Shown: positions 1 to 9,972 of the stretch, one piece after another
How the letters are laid out: each line of letters starts with the position of its first letter
How positions within the stretch are numbered: position 1 is the first letter of the stretch
Source of the DNA: Oceanobacillus damuensis
GTDB taxonomy: Bacteria; Bacillota; Bacilli; Bacillales; Amphibacillaceae
Direction of reading: 5' to 3'
NCBI RefSeq assembly: GCF_001618145.1
Contig: NZ_LQNF01000017.1
Span: forward strand, 1-64,000
Length of the DNA: 64,000 nt
Notes under the pieces: generated by a model
What the model was told of the DNA's origin: nothing
The model's database searches: none
What the model saw: the letters and a program-made list of their open reading frames with translations, nothing else
Made by a program: the position numbers and the translations under genes

Positions 1-35
1 CGTCACAGCTTATTCAAATTAAATTGTAATTAATT

Positions 36-60
36 AAGTTACTTCGCATTTTACATAAAC
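36..60. repeat. Fragment of a composite-repeat terminal motif
   Basis: The motif AAGTTACTTCGCATTTTAC matches the right-hand ends of the composite repeats that end near 34.87, 55.13 and 60.73 kb. Only this edge lies in the window, with no hairpin core beside it. It may be the terminus of a copy outside the window or a solitary remnant. Apart from this, bases 1-251 hold no gene that I can support. Confidence 0.4.
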
Positions 61-251
61 TTCGCGGCTTGGTAAAGCGGCAAAAATCACTAAAACCAGC
101 CTTATTTTGTCAGGTTAGCAAGACGTTTATGTACGACTTTCTAAGTTTATCTCAATTAAACGTTTGATTCTCTCCGAAAGTTAATAATATTAAATACTGA
201 ATTGGGAATATCATGTAAAGCTGAGCTGAGCATCTTGCTTTGGGTTAAAGA

Positions 252-1031
252 TCATAAAGCATCTTTTTTCAAATAAAATATCCCACCATTAATCACATTC
301 ACCGTAATAGTTGGATGATATCTGTTTGTTATTTCATTGATTTCTTTCTCCATCTGGGCATTGCCATCATCGCCTGTATAGAAATGCTTTAATGTCTGGA
401 TTTCTTCTTCCAGTATTTTCCGTGATTTCTCAGCCCAGTCATGTTCCTGATTATTGATGTAGGTTGAAAGAACCTCCTCAATTCTAAGATAGCCACTTTT
501 AAGCTTAATCAAAGGGGAGAGGGTAAAACAATAATCGGATATCGTTGTCTGCAATTTCAATTCTTCTAAAGAATCCATCAAGTCTACCTTCATTTGCCCA
601 TTAACAAGCTGCAATCCGATAGAAAAAATCTCGTCTTTTTTCAGCTGTCCTTGATAACTTATTTTAATATTGGTGACGAGCCACGGGAAAAGAGGGGTTT
701 TATCTGCCTTGTCAACCTTTTGGAACAGTTTCGTAAAACGTTCATTCCTTTTCAGGTTATTCATGATCTGTTGCAGTCTTGGACTTCCGAAATGAATCCA
801 CTCGCCCGGAACATTACGCTTTTCTGGATTTGTAATCAGTGTCAGCTGCATTGGGTCACCATCACGCCCGATTTTTTTAATGTAATGCCAGTAAAATGGT
901 CTGTTCATTAACTCCCTATCCATTTGTTCGTTCAATTGTATTTTTAGCATACCATCACTATTTTCGACGATTGTGCAATTTTTTGCAGTGAAATAGCTGC
1001 ATAAGAATGAATTTAAATCAGTTATTGCCAT
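252..1031 (-). CDS. yqhG: YqhG family protein
   Basis: This 259-residue protein of unknown function matches the B. subtilis YqhG family in length, in sequence feel and in its place directly after the YqhH helicase. I see no catalytic motif, signal peptide or membrane segment. It is rich in charged residues and looks cytosolic. The ATG at 1031 is chosen because a purine-rich GGGGGAGAGG lies four bases upstream; a longer reading from 1052 has no such site. It overlaps the end of yqhH by 14 bases, so the two are almost certainly co-transcribed and translationally coupled. A link to the helicase is inferred from the pairing only. Confidence 0.85.
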   Translation of the reverse strand: MAITDLNSFLCSYFTAKNCTIVENSDGMLKIQLNEQMDRELMNRPFYWHYIKKIGRDGDPMQLTLITNPEKRNVPGEWIHFGSPRLQQIMNNLKRNERFTKLFQKVDKADKTPLFPWLVTNIKISYQGQLKKDEIFSIGLQLVNGQMKVDLMDSLEELKLQTTISDYCFTLSPLIKLKSGYLRIEEVLSTYINNQEHDWAEKSRKILEEEIQTLKHFYTGDDGNAQMEKEINEITNRYHPTITVNVINGGIFYLKKDAL

Positions 1032-2676
1032 ATAACCTCTCCCCCTTGTCATGACTCATCGTTTCATGATTTATAACCGAAGATAAGTTATTCAATTTAA
1101 TTCTTACTTCACCAGAAGAAGTCGATTCGTTATATATGGATTCCATTTCGGACTCAATACTTCGTATATTAAGCTCTGCCAGGATATCGTCAAGATTTCC
1201 GACAACTTTTTCAAACAGGTTTATCTTTTCATATAACAAGTTGATGATATGTTCTTCAATCGTATTTCTGATGACAAGATTATAAATATGAACATCCTTT
1301 TCCTGGCCAAATCGGTGTATACGCCCGATTCTTTGCTCCAGCCGCATAGGATTCCAAGGAAGATCATAATTAATCAAGTGATTGCAAAATTGAAGATTGA
1401 TTCCTTCACCGCCCGCTTCCGTGGCAATGAGCACCTGTGCATGGTCTTTGAATAGCTGTTTCATCCAATCTTTCTTACCGCGTTTGAACCCACCCCTAAA
1501 AGGGACCGATGAAATACCGTGCTGTTTCAGAAACCATTGCAAATAAAATTGAGTAGCACGGTATTCGGTAAAGACGATCACTTTTTCATCACCGAGAGAC
1601 TTAATTAATTCGACAATTTTCTCTGCTTTTACATGATGCGGCAATTGTTCTATTTTTGACAGTAGTGGTTTGGTTGCCTCGTTAAGCTGTTCTTCTGTAA
1701 TTTTTGCCAGTGACATGTAGCAAGCTTCTCGGGAAGAACATATTTCTCTTAGATAGGTGATTTTTGAAAACGTCGACAAACCTGATGAAATATTCACCAG
1801 ATATTCGTATACTTCGCGGCATTCATCAGAAAAATCAAGCCAAATATTTTCTATTATCCGTTTGGATTGAGTAAGCTTCGTTGCCTTTCTTGTATTCCGA
1901 ATCATAACTTTTTGAATTAACTGCTTTAAATATGGATCTTGTTCCAGCTTATGACGATCTTTACCAAACTTCTCGATAAACGAATCATAGCTTCCTAAAT
2001 GTCCCGGTTTAAGAATGGTAATTAAATTGAATATTTCAATCAGACGGTTTTGCACAGGTGTAGCCGTCAGCAGCAGGCAATATTTCTTTTTGAGTTCCCT
2101 GGCAAACTGGTAGTTCTTCGTTTTATGGTTTTTCAGTTTGTGTGCCTCGTCAATAAGAATGAAATCATACTCCATCTCCAGGATCTCTTCCCGATTAGGA
2201 GAACGTTTCGCAGTATCCAGAGAGGATACGATGACCGAATTGTCTTTCCAGCTGTAACTCTTGCGATAAGCTACCGCGGGAATATAAAACTTTTCATTCA
2301 ACTCATTGACCCACTGATTGACAAGAGAAGCCGGTACAAGAATCAGCGCGTTCTTTACCAATCCTCGAATCATATATTCTTTTAAAATAAGTCCAGCTTC
2401 GATCGTTTTCCCTAAACCTACTTCATCAGCAAGAATAGCTCTTCCATTCATTGTTTCAATTGCCTGTTCGGCAACTTCAATCTGATGATCCAGAAATTCC
2501 ATGTGTGGAAGATATGTTAGGGAACGCAGCCCAGTAAATGAAGGGGTAATCGTTGTAAGTTCAGCATGATAAGCCATTGAAAAAAGCCCCCAGTTGGAAA
2601 TCGGCTCATCTTTTTCAATGACTGACTCTAGTTCACTTATAAAAGAAGTATCTTTCTGAATATGAATGGAATCCAT
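1018..2676 (-). CDS. yqhH: SNF2-family DEAH helicase YqhH
   Basis: This is a 552-residue SNF2/superfamily-2 ATPase. It has Walker A GLGKT at residues 87-91, the DEAH box at 176-179 followed by KLKNHKT, and TATPVQN (motif III). The C-terminal helicase lobe holds EAGGEGINLQ and the arginine finger region QRIGRIHRFGQ. Such enzymes use ATP to move along or remodel DNA or protein-DNA complexes. The target of YqhH is not known. It is full length for the bacterial short SNF2 class (B. subtilis YqhH is about 557 aa). It is the first gene of a divergent two-gene operon with yqhG, reading away from the gcv riboswitch. Confidence 0.9.
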   Translation of the reverse strand: MDSIHIQKDTSFISELESVIEKDEPISNWGLFSMAYHAELTTITPSFTGLRSLTYLPHMEFLDHQIEVAEQAIETMNGRAILADEVGLGKTIEAGLILKEYMIRGLVKNALILVPASLVNQWVNELNEKFYIPAVAYRKSYSWKDNSVIVSSLDTAKRSPNREEILEMEYDFILIDEAHKLKNHKTKNYQFARELKKKYCLLLTATPVQNRLIEIFNLITILKPGHLGSYDSFIEKFGKDRHKLEQDPYLKQLIQKVMIRNTRKATKLTQSKRIIENIWLDFSDECREVYEYLVNISSGLSTFSKITYLREICSSREACYMSLAKITEEQLNEATKPLLSKIEQLPHHVKAEKIVELIKSLGDEKVIVFTEYRATQFYLQWFLKQHGISSVPFRGGFKRGKKDWMKQLFKDHAQVLIATEAGGEGINLQFCNHLINYDLPWNPMRLEQRIGRIHRFGQEKDVHIYNLVIRNTIEEHIINLLYEKINLFEKVVGNLDDILAELNIRSIESEMESIYNESTSSGEVRIKLNNLSSVINHETMSHDKGERLYGNN

Positions 2677-2817
2677 ATGATAATTCCTCTTCCTCTTAAT
2701 AAAATTTGGGTTTTACTATAATTTTCATTTATATTATGATATAATTCAAATTGAAAATAGATTTTCTCAGTTACTGCTAGATAGTATAACCAAATATTTA
2801 TTTTTCATCAGCGAATG

Positions 2818-3010
2818 ATTACAGGGGGAGAGCTTACGGAATGTAACGCCGAAGGAGCAAGTTAAGAGCGAATCTCTCAGGCAAACAGACTCTTGTATGA
2901 CGCTACTCTGGAGAGTGTTTACAGTTTATTGTAAACCACCCACGAAGCAAGTATCTGTACGGTGGAAAGCACTTGGTATGGATATGCAACTTTCTGGTAT
3001 AAGGACAGAG
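2818..3010 (+). ncRNA. Glycine riboswitch (tandem aptamer)
   Basis: The leader contains the signature pieces of a glycine riboswitch. GGGGGAGAG, CCGAAGGAGCAA and AATCTCTCAGGCAAA form aptamer one (about 2823-2920). A second aptamer runs to CTTTCTGGTATAAGGACAGAG. The paired-aptamer form binds glycine, and in Bacilli it acts as an ON switch for the glycine-cleavage operon. The gcvT-gcvPA-gcvPB genes downstream fit exactly. The expression platform is the terminator hairpin that begins inside the last bases of aptamer two. Confidence 0.92.
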
Positions 3011-3041
3011 ATTTCTTCCGCAAGGAGAAATCTCTATTTTT
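3007..3041 (+). terminator. Riboswitch expression-platform terminator
   Basis: AGAGATTTC pairs with GAAATCTCT around a short TCCGCAAGGA tip, followed by ATTTTT. The 5' arm overlaps the end of the second glycine aptamer, so glycine binding should prevent terminator formation and let transcription reach gcvT. Confidence 0.85.
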
Positions 3042-3083
3042 GTGCACTTTTTTAGAAAACTTGGCAAATGCCTAATCTCGAAC

Positions 3084-3200
3084 AAAAGCGCAAGCGCCTT
3101 GGTCACCTCCGACAAGCTTAAGTAGAAACAACCAGTGGCGATCTTTGCCACAGGTTGTTTCTACTTAAGACCTCGAGGGGGTAGGCGCTGGAGCTGAACG
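3084..3200. repeat. Long-hairpin intergenic repeat
   Basis: The element is bounded by AAGCGCAAGCGCCT and TAGGCGCTGGAGCTGAA. It contains a perfect 17-bp inverted repeat (3117-3133 with 3153-3169) and an inner GTGGC/GCCAC stem. Elements with AAGCGCAAGCGCC and GGCGCTGGAGCTG ends are scattered between genes of many Bacillaceae (from memory). It lies between the riboswitch terminator and gcvT, so any gcv read-through transcript must carry this hairpin. I see no gene in it. Confidence 0.75.
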
Positions 3201-3337
3201 TGGCTGTTTATGTGAGAGAAATTAATTGCTGCCAAAATTTATACTTTCTTATTTTCTAAGAAAAGTGCCTTCGTTACATTTATAAGATAGGAAAGCTTTA
3301 AACATTTCTACCTAAAAAAGACAGGAGAGTGGATGGG

Positions 3338-4453
3338 ATGAGTGATCTGAAGCGTACGCCTTTATTTCCTGAATATGAAAAACAGGGGGGCAAAACAATT
3401 GATTTTGGTGGATGGGATCTGCCAGTACAGTTTTCCGGCATCAAAAAGGAGCATGAAGCAACCCGAACAAAAGCCGGTCTCTTTGATGTATCCCATATGG
3501 GTGAGATTTCCGTTAAAGGACCTAAAAGCCTGGAATTTTTGCAGTATTTACTAACCAATGATGCTTCCAAGTTAGTTCCCACCCGTGCCCAATATACCAT
3601 CATGTGTTATGAAGACGGTGGTACAGTTGATGATTTAATCGTATATATGCTCGAAGAAGATAACTATCTGCTCGTTGTGAATGCTGCCAACACGGAAAAG
3701 GATTATGAATGGCTTATCCAAAACAATCAATATCCGGATGAACAAGTATCAATTACCAACGTTTCTGAACAATACGTTCAATTGGCTTTGCAAGGACCAA
3801 ACGCAGAAAAGATTTTACAGAAAATTACGGATACTGATTTAAGTGAGATTAAATTTTTCAGGTTCAAAGACGATGTCCGGTTTTCAACTATTACGCATCA
3901 AGCAATCGTTTCTCGTACAGGTTATACAGGAGAAGACGGCTTTGAAATTTATATTGATCAATCGGATGGAGGGAAATTGTGGAACTTAATACTGGATGCC
4001 GGAAAAGACGATGGTATCGAGCCGATTGGACTTGGTGCAAGAGATACACTTCGCTTTGAGGCAAATCTGGCATTATACGGTCAAGAGTTATCGAAGGATA
4101 TTACTCCGGTTGAAGCTGGTCTGTCATTTGCCGTAAAGACGAACAAGGCAGTCGATTTTATCGGAAAGAATGTCTTGAAGGAACAGATTGAAAATGGTTC
4201 ATCAAGAAAGCTTGCAGGAATCGAAATGATCGACAAAGGAATTCCTCGCCATGGGTATTCTGTAATGAAGGATGGAGAAGAGATTGGCTTTGTTACTTCC
4301 GGTACACAATCACCGACATTGAATAAAAATGTCGGACTCGTAATAATCGATTCGAAGTTTGCTAAAGAAGGTACAGAATTGGAGATTCAGGTAAGAAAAC
4401 GAACACTTAAAGCAATTGTAGTGAAAACACCATTTTACAAACGAAGCAAATAG
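3338..4453 (+). CDS. gcvT: Glycine cleavage T protein (aminomethyltransferase)
   Basis: GcvT is the tetrahydrofolate-dependent aminomethyltransferase of the glycine cleavage system. It moves the methylene group from the aminomethyl-lipoyl H protein to folate and releases ammonia. The 371-residue protein has the family N-terminus ([27 protein letters not shown]), DVSHMGEI, and [13 protein letters not shown] in the middle, with the usual C-terminal beta domain. ATG 3338 is chosen because AGGAG lies about nine bases upstream; GTG 3329 would be too close. It is the first gene of the riboswitch-controlled operon, eight bases before the TAGGGGGG leader of gcvPA. Confidence 0.96.
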   Translation: MSDLKRTPLFPEYEKQGGKTIDFGGWDLPVQFSGIKKEHEATRTKAGLFDVSHMGEISVKGPKSLEFLQYLLTNDASKLVPTRAQYTIMCYEDGGTVDDLIVYMLEEDNYLLVVNAANTEKDYEWLIQNNQYPDEQVSITNVSEQYVQLALQGPNAEKILQKITDTDLSEIKFFRFKDDVRFSTITHQAIVSRTGYTGEDGFEIYIDQSDGGKLWNLILDAGKDDGIEPIGLGARDTLRFEANLALYGQELSKDITPVEAGLSFAVKTNKAVDFIGKNVLKEQIENGSSRKLAGIEMIDKGIPRHGYSVMKDGEEIGFVTSGTQSPTLNKNVGLVIIDSKFAKEGTELEIQVRKRTLKAIVVKTPFYKRSK

Positions 4454-4467
4454 GGGGGTACTTGATA

Positions 4468-5817
4468 ATGGAATTTCGTTATTTACCTATGACAGAGACC
4501 GATAAACAGGAAATGTTTGACGCAATTGGAGTAACGTCAACAGAAGAGCTTTTTTCAGACATTCCTGACAGTGTACGATTCAAAGGAGAATTGAATCTGA
4601 AGAAACCTGTCAACGAGTATGAGTTAAAGAAGGAACTTACAGCAATGGCAGCTAAAAATGCCAGCCTGAAACAGTATAGCTCATTCCTTGGCGCTGGGGT
4701 ATATGATCACTTTATTCCATCTGTTGTGGATCATGTCATTTCAAGATCTGAATTCTATACCGCATATACACCATATCAGCCGGAAATATCACAAGGTGAG
4801 CTGCAGGCAATATTTGAATTTCAAACCATGATTTCCGAACTGACAGGAATGCCGGTTGCAAACTCTTCCATGTATGATGGAGGAACATCACTTGCAGAGG
4901 CAGTCAATTTAAGCGCCGCACAGACGAAAAAGAAGAAAGTTCTTGTATCAAAGGCTGTCCACCCTGAATCGCGGGCAGTAATCGAGACGTATGCAAGAGG
5001 GCAAAATGTGGAAATCGTCGAAATTGGATTAGATAATGGACTGACCGATCTAAATCAATTAGAGGAAGAACTGGACGACACGATTGCCGGGGTAGTAATT
5101 CAATATCCAAACTTTTTTGGACAAATTGAGCCTCTGAAAAAAGTGGAGGAGCTGATCAGTCAGCAAAAGAAAACAATGTTTATCGTTTCAAGCAATCCAT
5201 TGGCACTCGGGTTTCTTACTCCACCAGGTGAGTTTGGAGCAGATATCGTTGTTGGTGATACCCAAGTCTTTGGAATTCCAGCACAATTCGGTGGACCGCA
5301 TTGCGGATACTTTGCCACTACAGAGAAATTGATGCGTAAAGTACCTGGAAGACTCGTTGGTCAGACAAAGGATGAAGATGGGGTCAGAGGTTTTGTTTTG
5401 ACACTGCAGGCAAGGGAGCAGCATATTCGCCGGGACAAAGCTACCTCAAACATCTGTTCCAACCAGGCATTGAATGCACTGGCCAGTTCTGTGGCAATGA
5501 GTTCCATCGGGAAACACGGCCTTAAAAAAATGGCATCGCTAAATATGCAAAAGGCAAGGTACGCAAAATCCCAATTAAAAGAAGCAAAGGTGGAAATTGT
5601 TTCCGAAAGTCCGTTTTTCAATGAATTTGTCGTTAAACTCTCTGATTCTGTTTCTAAAATCAATAAGAAGCTTTTTGAGAAGGGAATCATTGGCGGATAT
5701 GACCTTGCACGCGATTATCCTGAATTGGAAGGACATATGCTTGTTGCGGTAACAGAAATACGTACAAAAGAAGAAATAGATACTTTTGTTAAGGAATTGG
5801 GGGATATCAATGGCTAA
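4468..5817 (+). CDS. gcvPA: Glycine dehydrogenase (P protein) subunit 1
   Basis: This is the N-terminal half of the split PLP-dependent glycine decarboxylase, the P protein. It pairs with GcvPB to decarboxylate glycine onto the lipoyl arm of GcvH. The 449-residue length matches the Bacillus subunit 1. Family motifs include [14 protein letters not shown] at the start, [18 protein letters not shown] and SNICSNQAL. The PLP-binding lysine is in subunit 2. ATG 4468 has a GGGGGG ribosome site; a TTG two codons upstream is less likely. It overlaps gcvPB, which suggests coupled synthesis of the two halves. Confidence 0.96.
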   Translation: MEFRYLPMTETDKQEMFDAIGVTSTEELFSDIPDSVRFKGELNLKKPVNEYELKKELTAMAAKNASLKQYSSFLGAGVYDHFIPSVVDHVISRSEFYTAYTPYQPEISQGELQAIFEFQTMISELTGMPVANSSMYDGGTSLAEAVNLSAAQTKKKKVLVSKAVHPESRAVIETYARGQNVEIVEIGLDNGLTDLNQLEEELDDTIAGVVIQYPNFFGQIEPLKKVEELISQQKKTMFIVSSNPLALGFLTPPGEFGADIVVGDTQVFGIPAQFGGPHCGYFATTEKLMRKVPGRLVGQTKDEDGVRGFVLTLQAREQHIRRDKATSNICSNQALNALASSVAMSSIGKHGLKKMASLNMQKARYAKSQLKEAKVEIVSESPFFNEFVVKLSDSVSKINKKLFEKGIIGGYDLARDYPELEGHMLVAVTEIRTKEEIDTFVKELGDING

Positions 5818-7267
5818 TCAGGATTTTCCATTAATTTTCGAACGAAGTAAAGAAGGAAGAACAAGCTACAGTTTGCCGGATCTGGATGTTGAAGAATTTG
5901 ATTTGGATGCTGAATTGGATGATGAATATATTCGCAAGACAGCACCTGACCTGCCAGAAGTAAGCGAACTCGATATCATGCGCCATTACACCGGACTGTC
6001 GAACAGAAACTATGGTGTTGACTCAGGGTTTTATCCGCTTGGATCCTGTACAATGAAATACAATCCGAAAATCAACGAAGATGTCGCACGTTTGGAAGGT
6101 TTCAGTCATATTCACCCATACCAGGATCCAAAGACCGTACAAGGTGCAATGGAAATGCTCTATGATCTGCAAACATCATTGAAGGAAATTACGGGTATGT
6201 ACGAGGTTTCCCTGCAGTCAGCTGCAGGTGCTCAAGGTGAGTGGACCGCATTAATGATGATTCGGGCATATCATGAGGCAAATGGCGACTTTGAAAGGAC
6301 GAAAGTTATCGTTCCTGATTCTGCACATGGGACAAACCCAGCTTCTGCGGCCGTGGCAGGATTCGAGGCTGTTACAGTAAAATCAAATGAGCAGGGACTA
6401 GTGGATTTGGATGATCTGAAGCGTGTTGTCGGGAAAGATACTGCCGCATTGATGCTGACAAATCCCAATACACTCGGTTTATTTGAAAGGGAAATCTTGG
6501 AAATGGCAGATATCGTCCATAGTGCCGGTGGAAAACTCTATTATGATGGAGCCAATCTCAATGCGATTATGGGATACACCCGTCCTGGAGACATGGGCTT
6601 TGATGCAGTACATCTCAATCTGCACAAAACATTTACAGGTCCTCATGGTGGCGGTGGTCCAGGATCAGGTCCGGTTGGTGTTTCCAAAGAATTGGAGCCG
6701 TTCCTCCCTAAACCGGTTATTGCGAAGAAAGATAACGAATTCGTATTTGAAACTGACAGACCACATTCGATTGGTCGAATAAAACCGTATTACGGCAATT
6801 TTGGAATCAACCTGCGTGCCTATACGTATATTCGCACGATGGGTGCAGAAGGATTGAAGAAGGTCAGTGAGTATGCTGTACTGAATGCAAATTATATGAT
6901 GCGTAAATTGGAGAAGGAGTTTGAATTACCTTATCCGCAACACTGCAAACATGAATTTGTATTGTCTGGAAGCAGGCAGAAGAAATTAGGCGTACGCACG
7001 CTTGATATTGCGAAACGTTTGCTGGATTTCAATTATCATCCACCAACAATCTATTTCCCGCTGAACGTTGAGGAAGGCTTGATGATTGAACCTACAGAGA
7101 CAGAATCCAAGGAAACGCTGGATGGTTTTATCGAGACGATGCTCGAGATTGCCGAAGAAGTCAAAAACAACCCTGAAATCGTTCAGGAGGCACCACATCA
7201 TACTATTGTAAAACGAATGGATGAGACGACTGCCGCAAGAAAGCCAGTGCTTCGATATTATAAATAA
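5810..7267 (+). CDS. gcvPB: Glycine dehydrogenase (P protein) subunit 2
   Basis: This is the 485-residue C-terminal half of split glycine decarboxylase, carrying the PLP site. The Schiff-base lysine is K273 in [17 protein letters not shown] glycine-rich loop and the [14 protein letters not shown] motif are also typical. The start at 5810 ([10 protein letters not shown]) overlaps the last three codons of gcvPA. The operon ends at a bidirectional hairpin shared with the convergent yqhL. No gcvH or lpd is present here, so the H protein and its dihydrolipoamide dehydrogenase must come from elsewhere. LpdV at 41 kb belongs to the keto-acid complex. Confidence 0.96.
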   Translation: MANQDFPLIFERSKEGRTSYSLPDLDVEEFDLDAELDDEYIRKTAPDLPEVSELDIMRHYTGLSNRNYGVDSGFYPLGSCTMKYNPKINEDVARLEGFSHIHPYQDPKTVQGAMEMLYDLQTSLKEITGMYEVSLQSAAGAQGEWTALMMIRAYHEANGDFERTKVIVPDSAHGTNPASAAVAGFEAVTVKSNEQGLVDLDDLKRVVGKDTAALMLTNPNTLGLFEREILEMADIVHSAGGKLYYDGANLNAIMGYTRPGDMGFDAVHLNLHKTFTGPHGGGGPGSGPVGVSKELEPFLPKPVIAKKDNEFVFETDRPHSIGRIKPYYGNFGINLRAYTYIRTMGAEGLKKVSEYAVLNANYMMRKLEKEFELPYPQHCKHEFVLSGSRQKKLGVRTLDIAKRLLDFNYHPPTIYFPLNVEEGLMIEPTETESKETLDGFIETMLEIAEEVKNNPEIVQEAPHHTIVKRMDETTAARKPVLRYYK

Positions 7268-7287
7268 AAAAGGCGCTATAAATATGA

Positions 7288-7313
7288 AAAGCCCAGGAAT
7301 TTTCCTGGGCTTT
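7288..7313. terminator. Bidirectional terminator gcvPB/yqhL
   Basis: AAAGCCCAGGA and TCCTGGGCTTT form an 11-bp stem with a four-base loop. It lies between the converging ends of gcvPB and yqhL, with A/T tracts on both sides. Confidence 0.85.
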
Positions 7314-7317
7314 AAAC

Positions 7318-7692
7318 TTAATTTTTTGTTTTTATCTTGCCCGTCCATTTTTTAAATCCACCTTTTAACTGGTGGATATCCTGGTAACCTTTTTTATGCA
7401 GTAGCTGTGCTGCTCTCGCTGAGCGAGATCCACCCTGACAATAAAGGTATACGGGTTTATCCTTGCGCAATTCTACAAGGCGCTGGCGCATTTGACTGAC
7501 AGGAATATTTCTTGCTCCAAGAATATGTCCCCGTTCAAATTCCTGCGGTTCTCTAACATCTATAAGCTGTGCTTTTCGGTACCCTTCCCGGAATTGATCC
7601 TCGGTCAGCACCTTTAAGTAATTTCGTTGTCTGTAGTAGCGGAATACACCTACTGCAAGTAAAACGACTAGTGCAATAAATAAAAACTCCAT
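7318..7692 (-). CDS. yqhL: Membrane-anchored rhodanese-like protein YqhL
   Basis: This 124-residue protein has one N-terminal membrane segment (EFLFIALVVLLAVGVFRYY) and a single rhodanese domain facing the cytosol or wall. The active-site loop is CQGGSRSARAA, with the catalytic cysteine present, so sulfurtransferase or thiol chemistry is possible; the physiological donor is unknown. Length and position next to gcvPB match B. subtilis YqhL. ATG 7692 follows GGGGGAACTATA; an upstream in-frame reading to 7758 lacks a ribosome site. Confidence 0.9.
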   Translation of the reverse strand: MEFLFIALVVLLAVGVFRYYRQRNYLKVLTEDQFREGYRKAQLIDVREPQEFERGHILGARNIPVSQMRQRLVELRKDKPVYLYCQGGSRSARAAQLLHKKGYQDIHQLKGGFKKWTGKIKTKN

Positions 7693-7961
7693 TATAGTTC
7701 CCCCGTCTGTCCAAAAATGTACATTATCTATTATATGGCTAGATGATATATTTTTCAAAGTTTTTATTTTGTATGGATCATTTAATGACTAAATCCGTGG
7801 AATCGAGCTATTTGTCGAAACCTGTCGATATCGGGCTGGAATGCAACCCATAAAAAAGGTTGTTTCCGCGATAAAATAGAGACTTCGCTTTAAATATCTC
7901 TCTTTTCCTTCTATAATCATAGAGTATTGGTTGTTGACAAATCGGAATTCTTTCGTTCCGT

Positions 7962-8008
7962 ACACCATATATAGTATTTCTTTTAAATCTAAGCACTATA
8001 TATTGTTT
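7962..8008. promoter_or_regulatory. Tandem NrdR boxes upstream of nrdJ
   Basis: Two 16-bp sites, ACACCATATATAGTAT (7962-7977) and GCACTATATATTGTTT (7993-8008), match the NrdR consensus ACACWATATATWGTGT closely. Their starts are 31 bp apart, about three helical turns, as known for functional NrdR box pairs. NrdR is the ATP/dATP-sensing repressor of ribonucleotide reductase genes, so nrdJ is very likely under its control. The rest of the 388-bp gap (7693-8080) shows a TTGACA at 7934-7939 without a well-spaced -10 box and no gene. Confidence 0.85.
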
Positions 8009-8080
8009 TAATGTATTTTATTGTGGTATTGTATATCTATCAGCTAATATAAGATAGATATATATTAAAGGAGAGATCAA

Positions 8081-8875
8081 ATGTCGATTATTGTAGATTC
8101 GCAAAATAAGCTGGATGTGGATTCGCTAAATGAGGATATTAAGCTGTTCCCCCCGGTACATCCCATAACAGGAGATATGAAACTTACCCATAAGGGCGTC
8201 TCCCGTCTAGTTATGCTGGACCGTTACGCATTCAAGGATACGGAAAAGAAAACATTAAAAGCTGGCGACTTTGTTGTTCTTACAGTAAAGGCAGACCCTA
8301 AGTTTCCTGCAAGGGGACTTGGGTTTGTAAAAGAAATTGATTGGAGCGAGAAAAAAGCCAAGGTTTTGGTTGATCCAGAATTTGTTTCGGTACTTGATGA
8401 TGAAGAGGAAGCAAGCACGGGCATTGTAACACGTTCTCTCGATGTCATTGAGAAGCCTTTAGAGGTTTACTATGAACAAATCGCAAAACGAAATGCAACC
8501 GGACTTTCAACTGTAGAAGAAACGGAAGAACAACGGAACAAATGGTTCGATGAATTCAATAAGGAACTGGCCGATTTAAATTTCATTCCCGCGGGAAGGG
8601 TATTATACGGAGCAGGTGCAGATACAGATGTCACCTATTTCAATTGTTATGTAATGCCTTATATTAAAGACTCAAGGGAAGGTATTTCCGATCACCGTAA
8701 ACAGGTAATGGAAATTATGTCCCGTGGTGGTGGTGTCGGAACAAACGGTTCCACATTGCGTCCAAGAAACACACTGGCTAGAGGAGTTAATGGGAAATCA
8801 TCAGGTTCTGTCTCATGGCTCGATGATATTGCCAAACTGACTCACCTTGTTGAACAAGGCGGTTCAAGACGTGGT
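8081..8875 (+). CDS. nrdJ: Class II (B12-dependent) ribonucleotide reductase, exon 1
   Basis: This is the first of three exons of an adenosylcobalamin-dependent ribonucleoside reductase, which makes deoxyribonucleotides with or without oxygen. Exon 1 encodes residues 1-265, including the redox cysteine in FNCYVMP (C189), RGGGVGTNGSTLRPR and GGSRRG. It ends at the GGT of SRRG. Joining 8081-8875, 9328-9972 and 11165-12286 gives one 853-residue protein, the normal size for Bacillus-type NrdJ. Without splicing, translation runs into intron 1 and stops at 8909-8911. AAAGGAGAG precedes the ATG. In B. subtilis this slot holds lipM, so nrdJ looks like a lineage-specific insertion. Confidence 0.93.
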
Positions 8876-9327
8876 AAAATGATGTGCCTCGTCTATAAAC
8901 AAACCTCGTGAATTGCTGGAAACTCTTTAGATTTCATCAATGAATAATCACCTTAGAAATAATCACTTTGAGGTGGACTGTTCATGAAATCATATGATGC
9001 TAAAAAACCACAGGAATGTAAAATATAGATATCTAAACGATTTCGAAACTGTGGAAAGCATCATATATGACTTGTTGGCTACAACGTAACGGGAAACGGT
9101 AAGCGTGAATGCAAAAAACAACAGGTGGATAAAGACAATCAGCAGCCAAGCTTCTAGATATAAAGAAGAAGGTTCAACGACCATCGAAAACACGTCAAGT
9201 TGACGGAAGTGAGTAGAGTAGAAATCAAGTGATTTCGAAGTGCGAGGACACATAATAATGTGTAAGATATGGTCTGAACTCTAAGGAGACTTAGAGAGTT
9301 GATGTAACGGATCAACGTAACAAACTG
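8876..9327 (+). ncRNA. Group I self-splicing intron 1 of nrdJ (no ORF)
   Basis: The 452-nt insert has the group I core. P1 is formed by exon AGACGTGGT (8867-8875) and guide GCCTCGTCT (8886-8894), with the required U.G pair at the splice site and one U-U mismatch. P4 is GCTG (8915-8918) with CAGC (9140-9143) in the Q-like AATCAGCAGCCAAG. P7 is GACCAT (9179-9184) with ATGGTC (9269-9274) in AAGATATGGTCTGAAC. A P9 hairpin lies at 9279-9296, another stem at 9298-9316, and the last base is G. Splicing joins SRRG to AQMIMLVD in frame. The 220-nt P5 region carries a long hairpin. No homing endonuclease is encoded. Confidence 0.9.
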
Positions 9328-9972
9328 GCACAAATGATTATGCTAGTGGATTCCCACCCAGACATAATCGAATTTATCATTTCAAAAATGCAAAACCCTA
9401 GAATTCTCCGTTATTTGATTGAGAATACAGATGATGAACAAATAAAACGACTTGCTGAAGAAAAATTAAAGTTTACACCTTTAACAGAAACAGAATTCGA
9501 TTTATACCAAAGTGTCGTAAACTACAAACCAATTCAAGGATTGGGAGGATTTACAGAGGCAGCTATTCGTGAAGCGGATGAGAAACTGCGTACTGGTGGA
9601 ACGTATTCCGTTCACAATCCTGAATTTTTGACTGGTGCAAACATTTCCGTATGTATTACAAAGGAATTTATGGAAGCAGTCGAAAATGATGAAGTATATG
9701 AGCTTCGCTTCCCAGATGTGGAAAATTATACAGCCGAACAAATGCAGGCTTACAATGAAAAATGGCATGAAGTTGGCGATGTTCGAAAATGGGAAGAGAT
9801 GGGCTACGGTGTTCGTGTCTATCGTCGGATCAAAGCAAAGGAACTATGGAATTTGATTAATGTTTGTGCGACCTATTCTGCAGAGCCAGGCATTTTCTTT
9901 ATTGATAATGCAAACGATATGACCAATGCCAAAGCATATGGCGATCAGGTAGTTGCAACAAACCCGTGTGGT
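9328..9972 (+). CDS. nrdJ: Class II ribonucleotide reductase, exon 2
   Basis: The middle exon encodes residues 266-480 of NrdJ. It begins AQMIMLVDSHPDIIEFI and ends at TNPCG. It includes NISVCITKEFMEAVEND and the catalytic thiyl cysteine C479. The partner of the Cys-Gly-Glu motif, E481, is the first codon of exon 3. The boundaries were set by the P1 pairings of both introns and by the in-frame protein junctions. An unspliced message would stop eleven bases into intron 2, at 9982-9984. Confidence 0.92.

Noticed and set aside
2903-3151. An 82-codon minus-strand frame upstream of gcvT
   Set aside because: It runs through the glycine riboswitch, its terminator and the hairpin repeat, which explain the sequence fully.
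8990-9253. An 87-codon minus-strand frame inside nrdJ intron 1
   Set aside because: The region is explained by the group I intron core and its P5 hairpins. The reading has no recognisable domain and no ribosome site.
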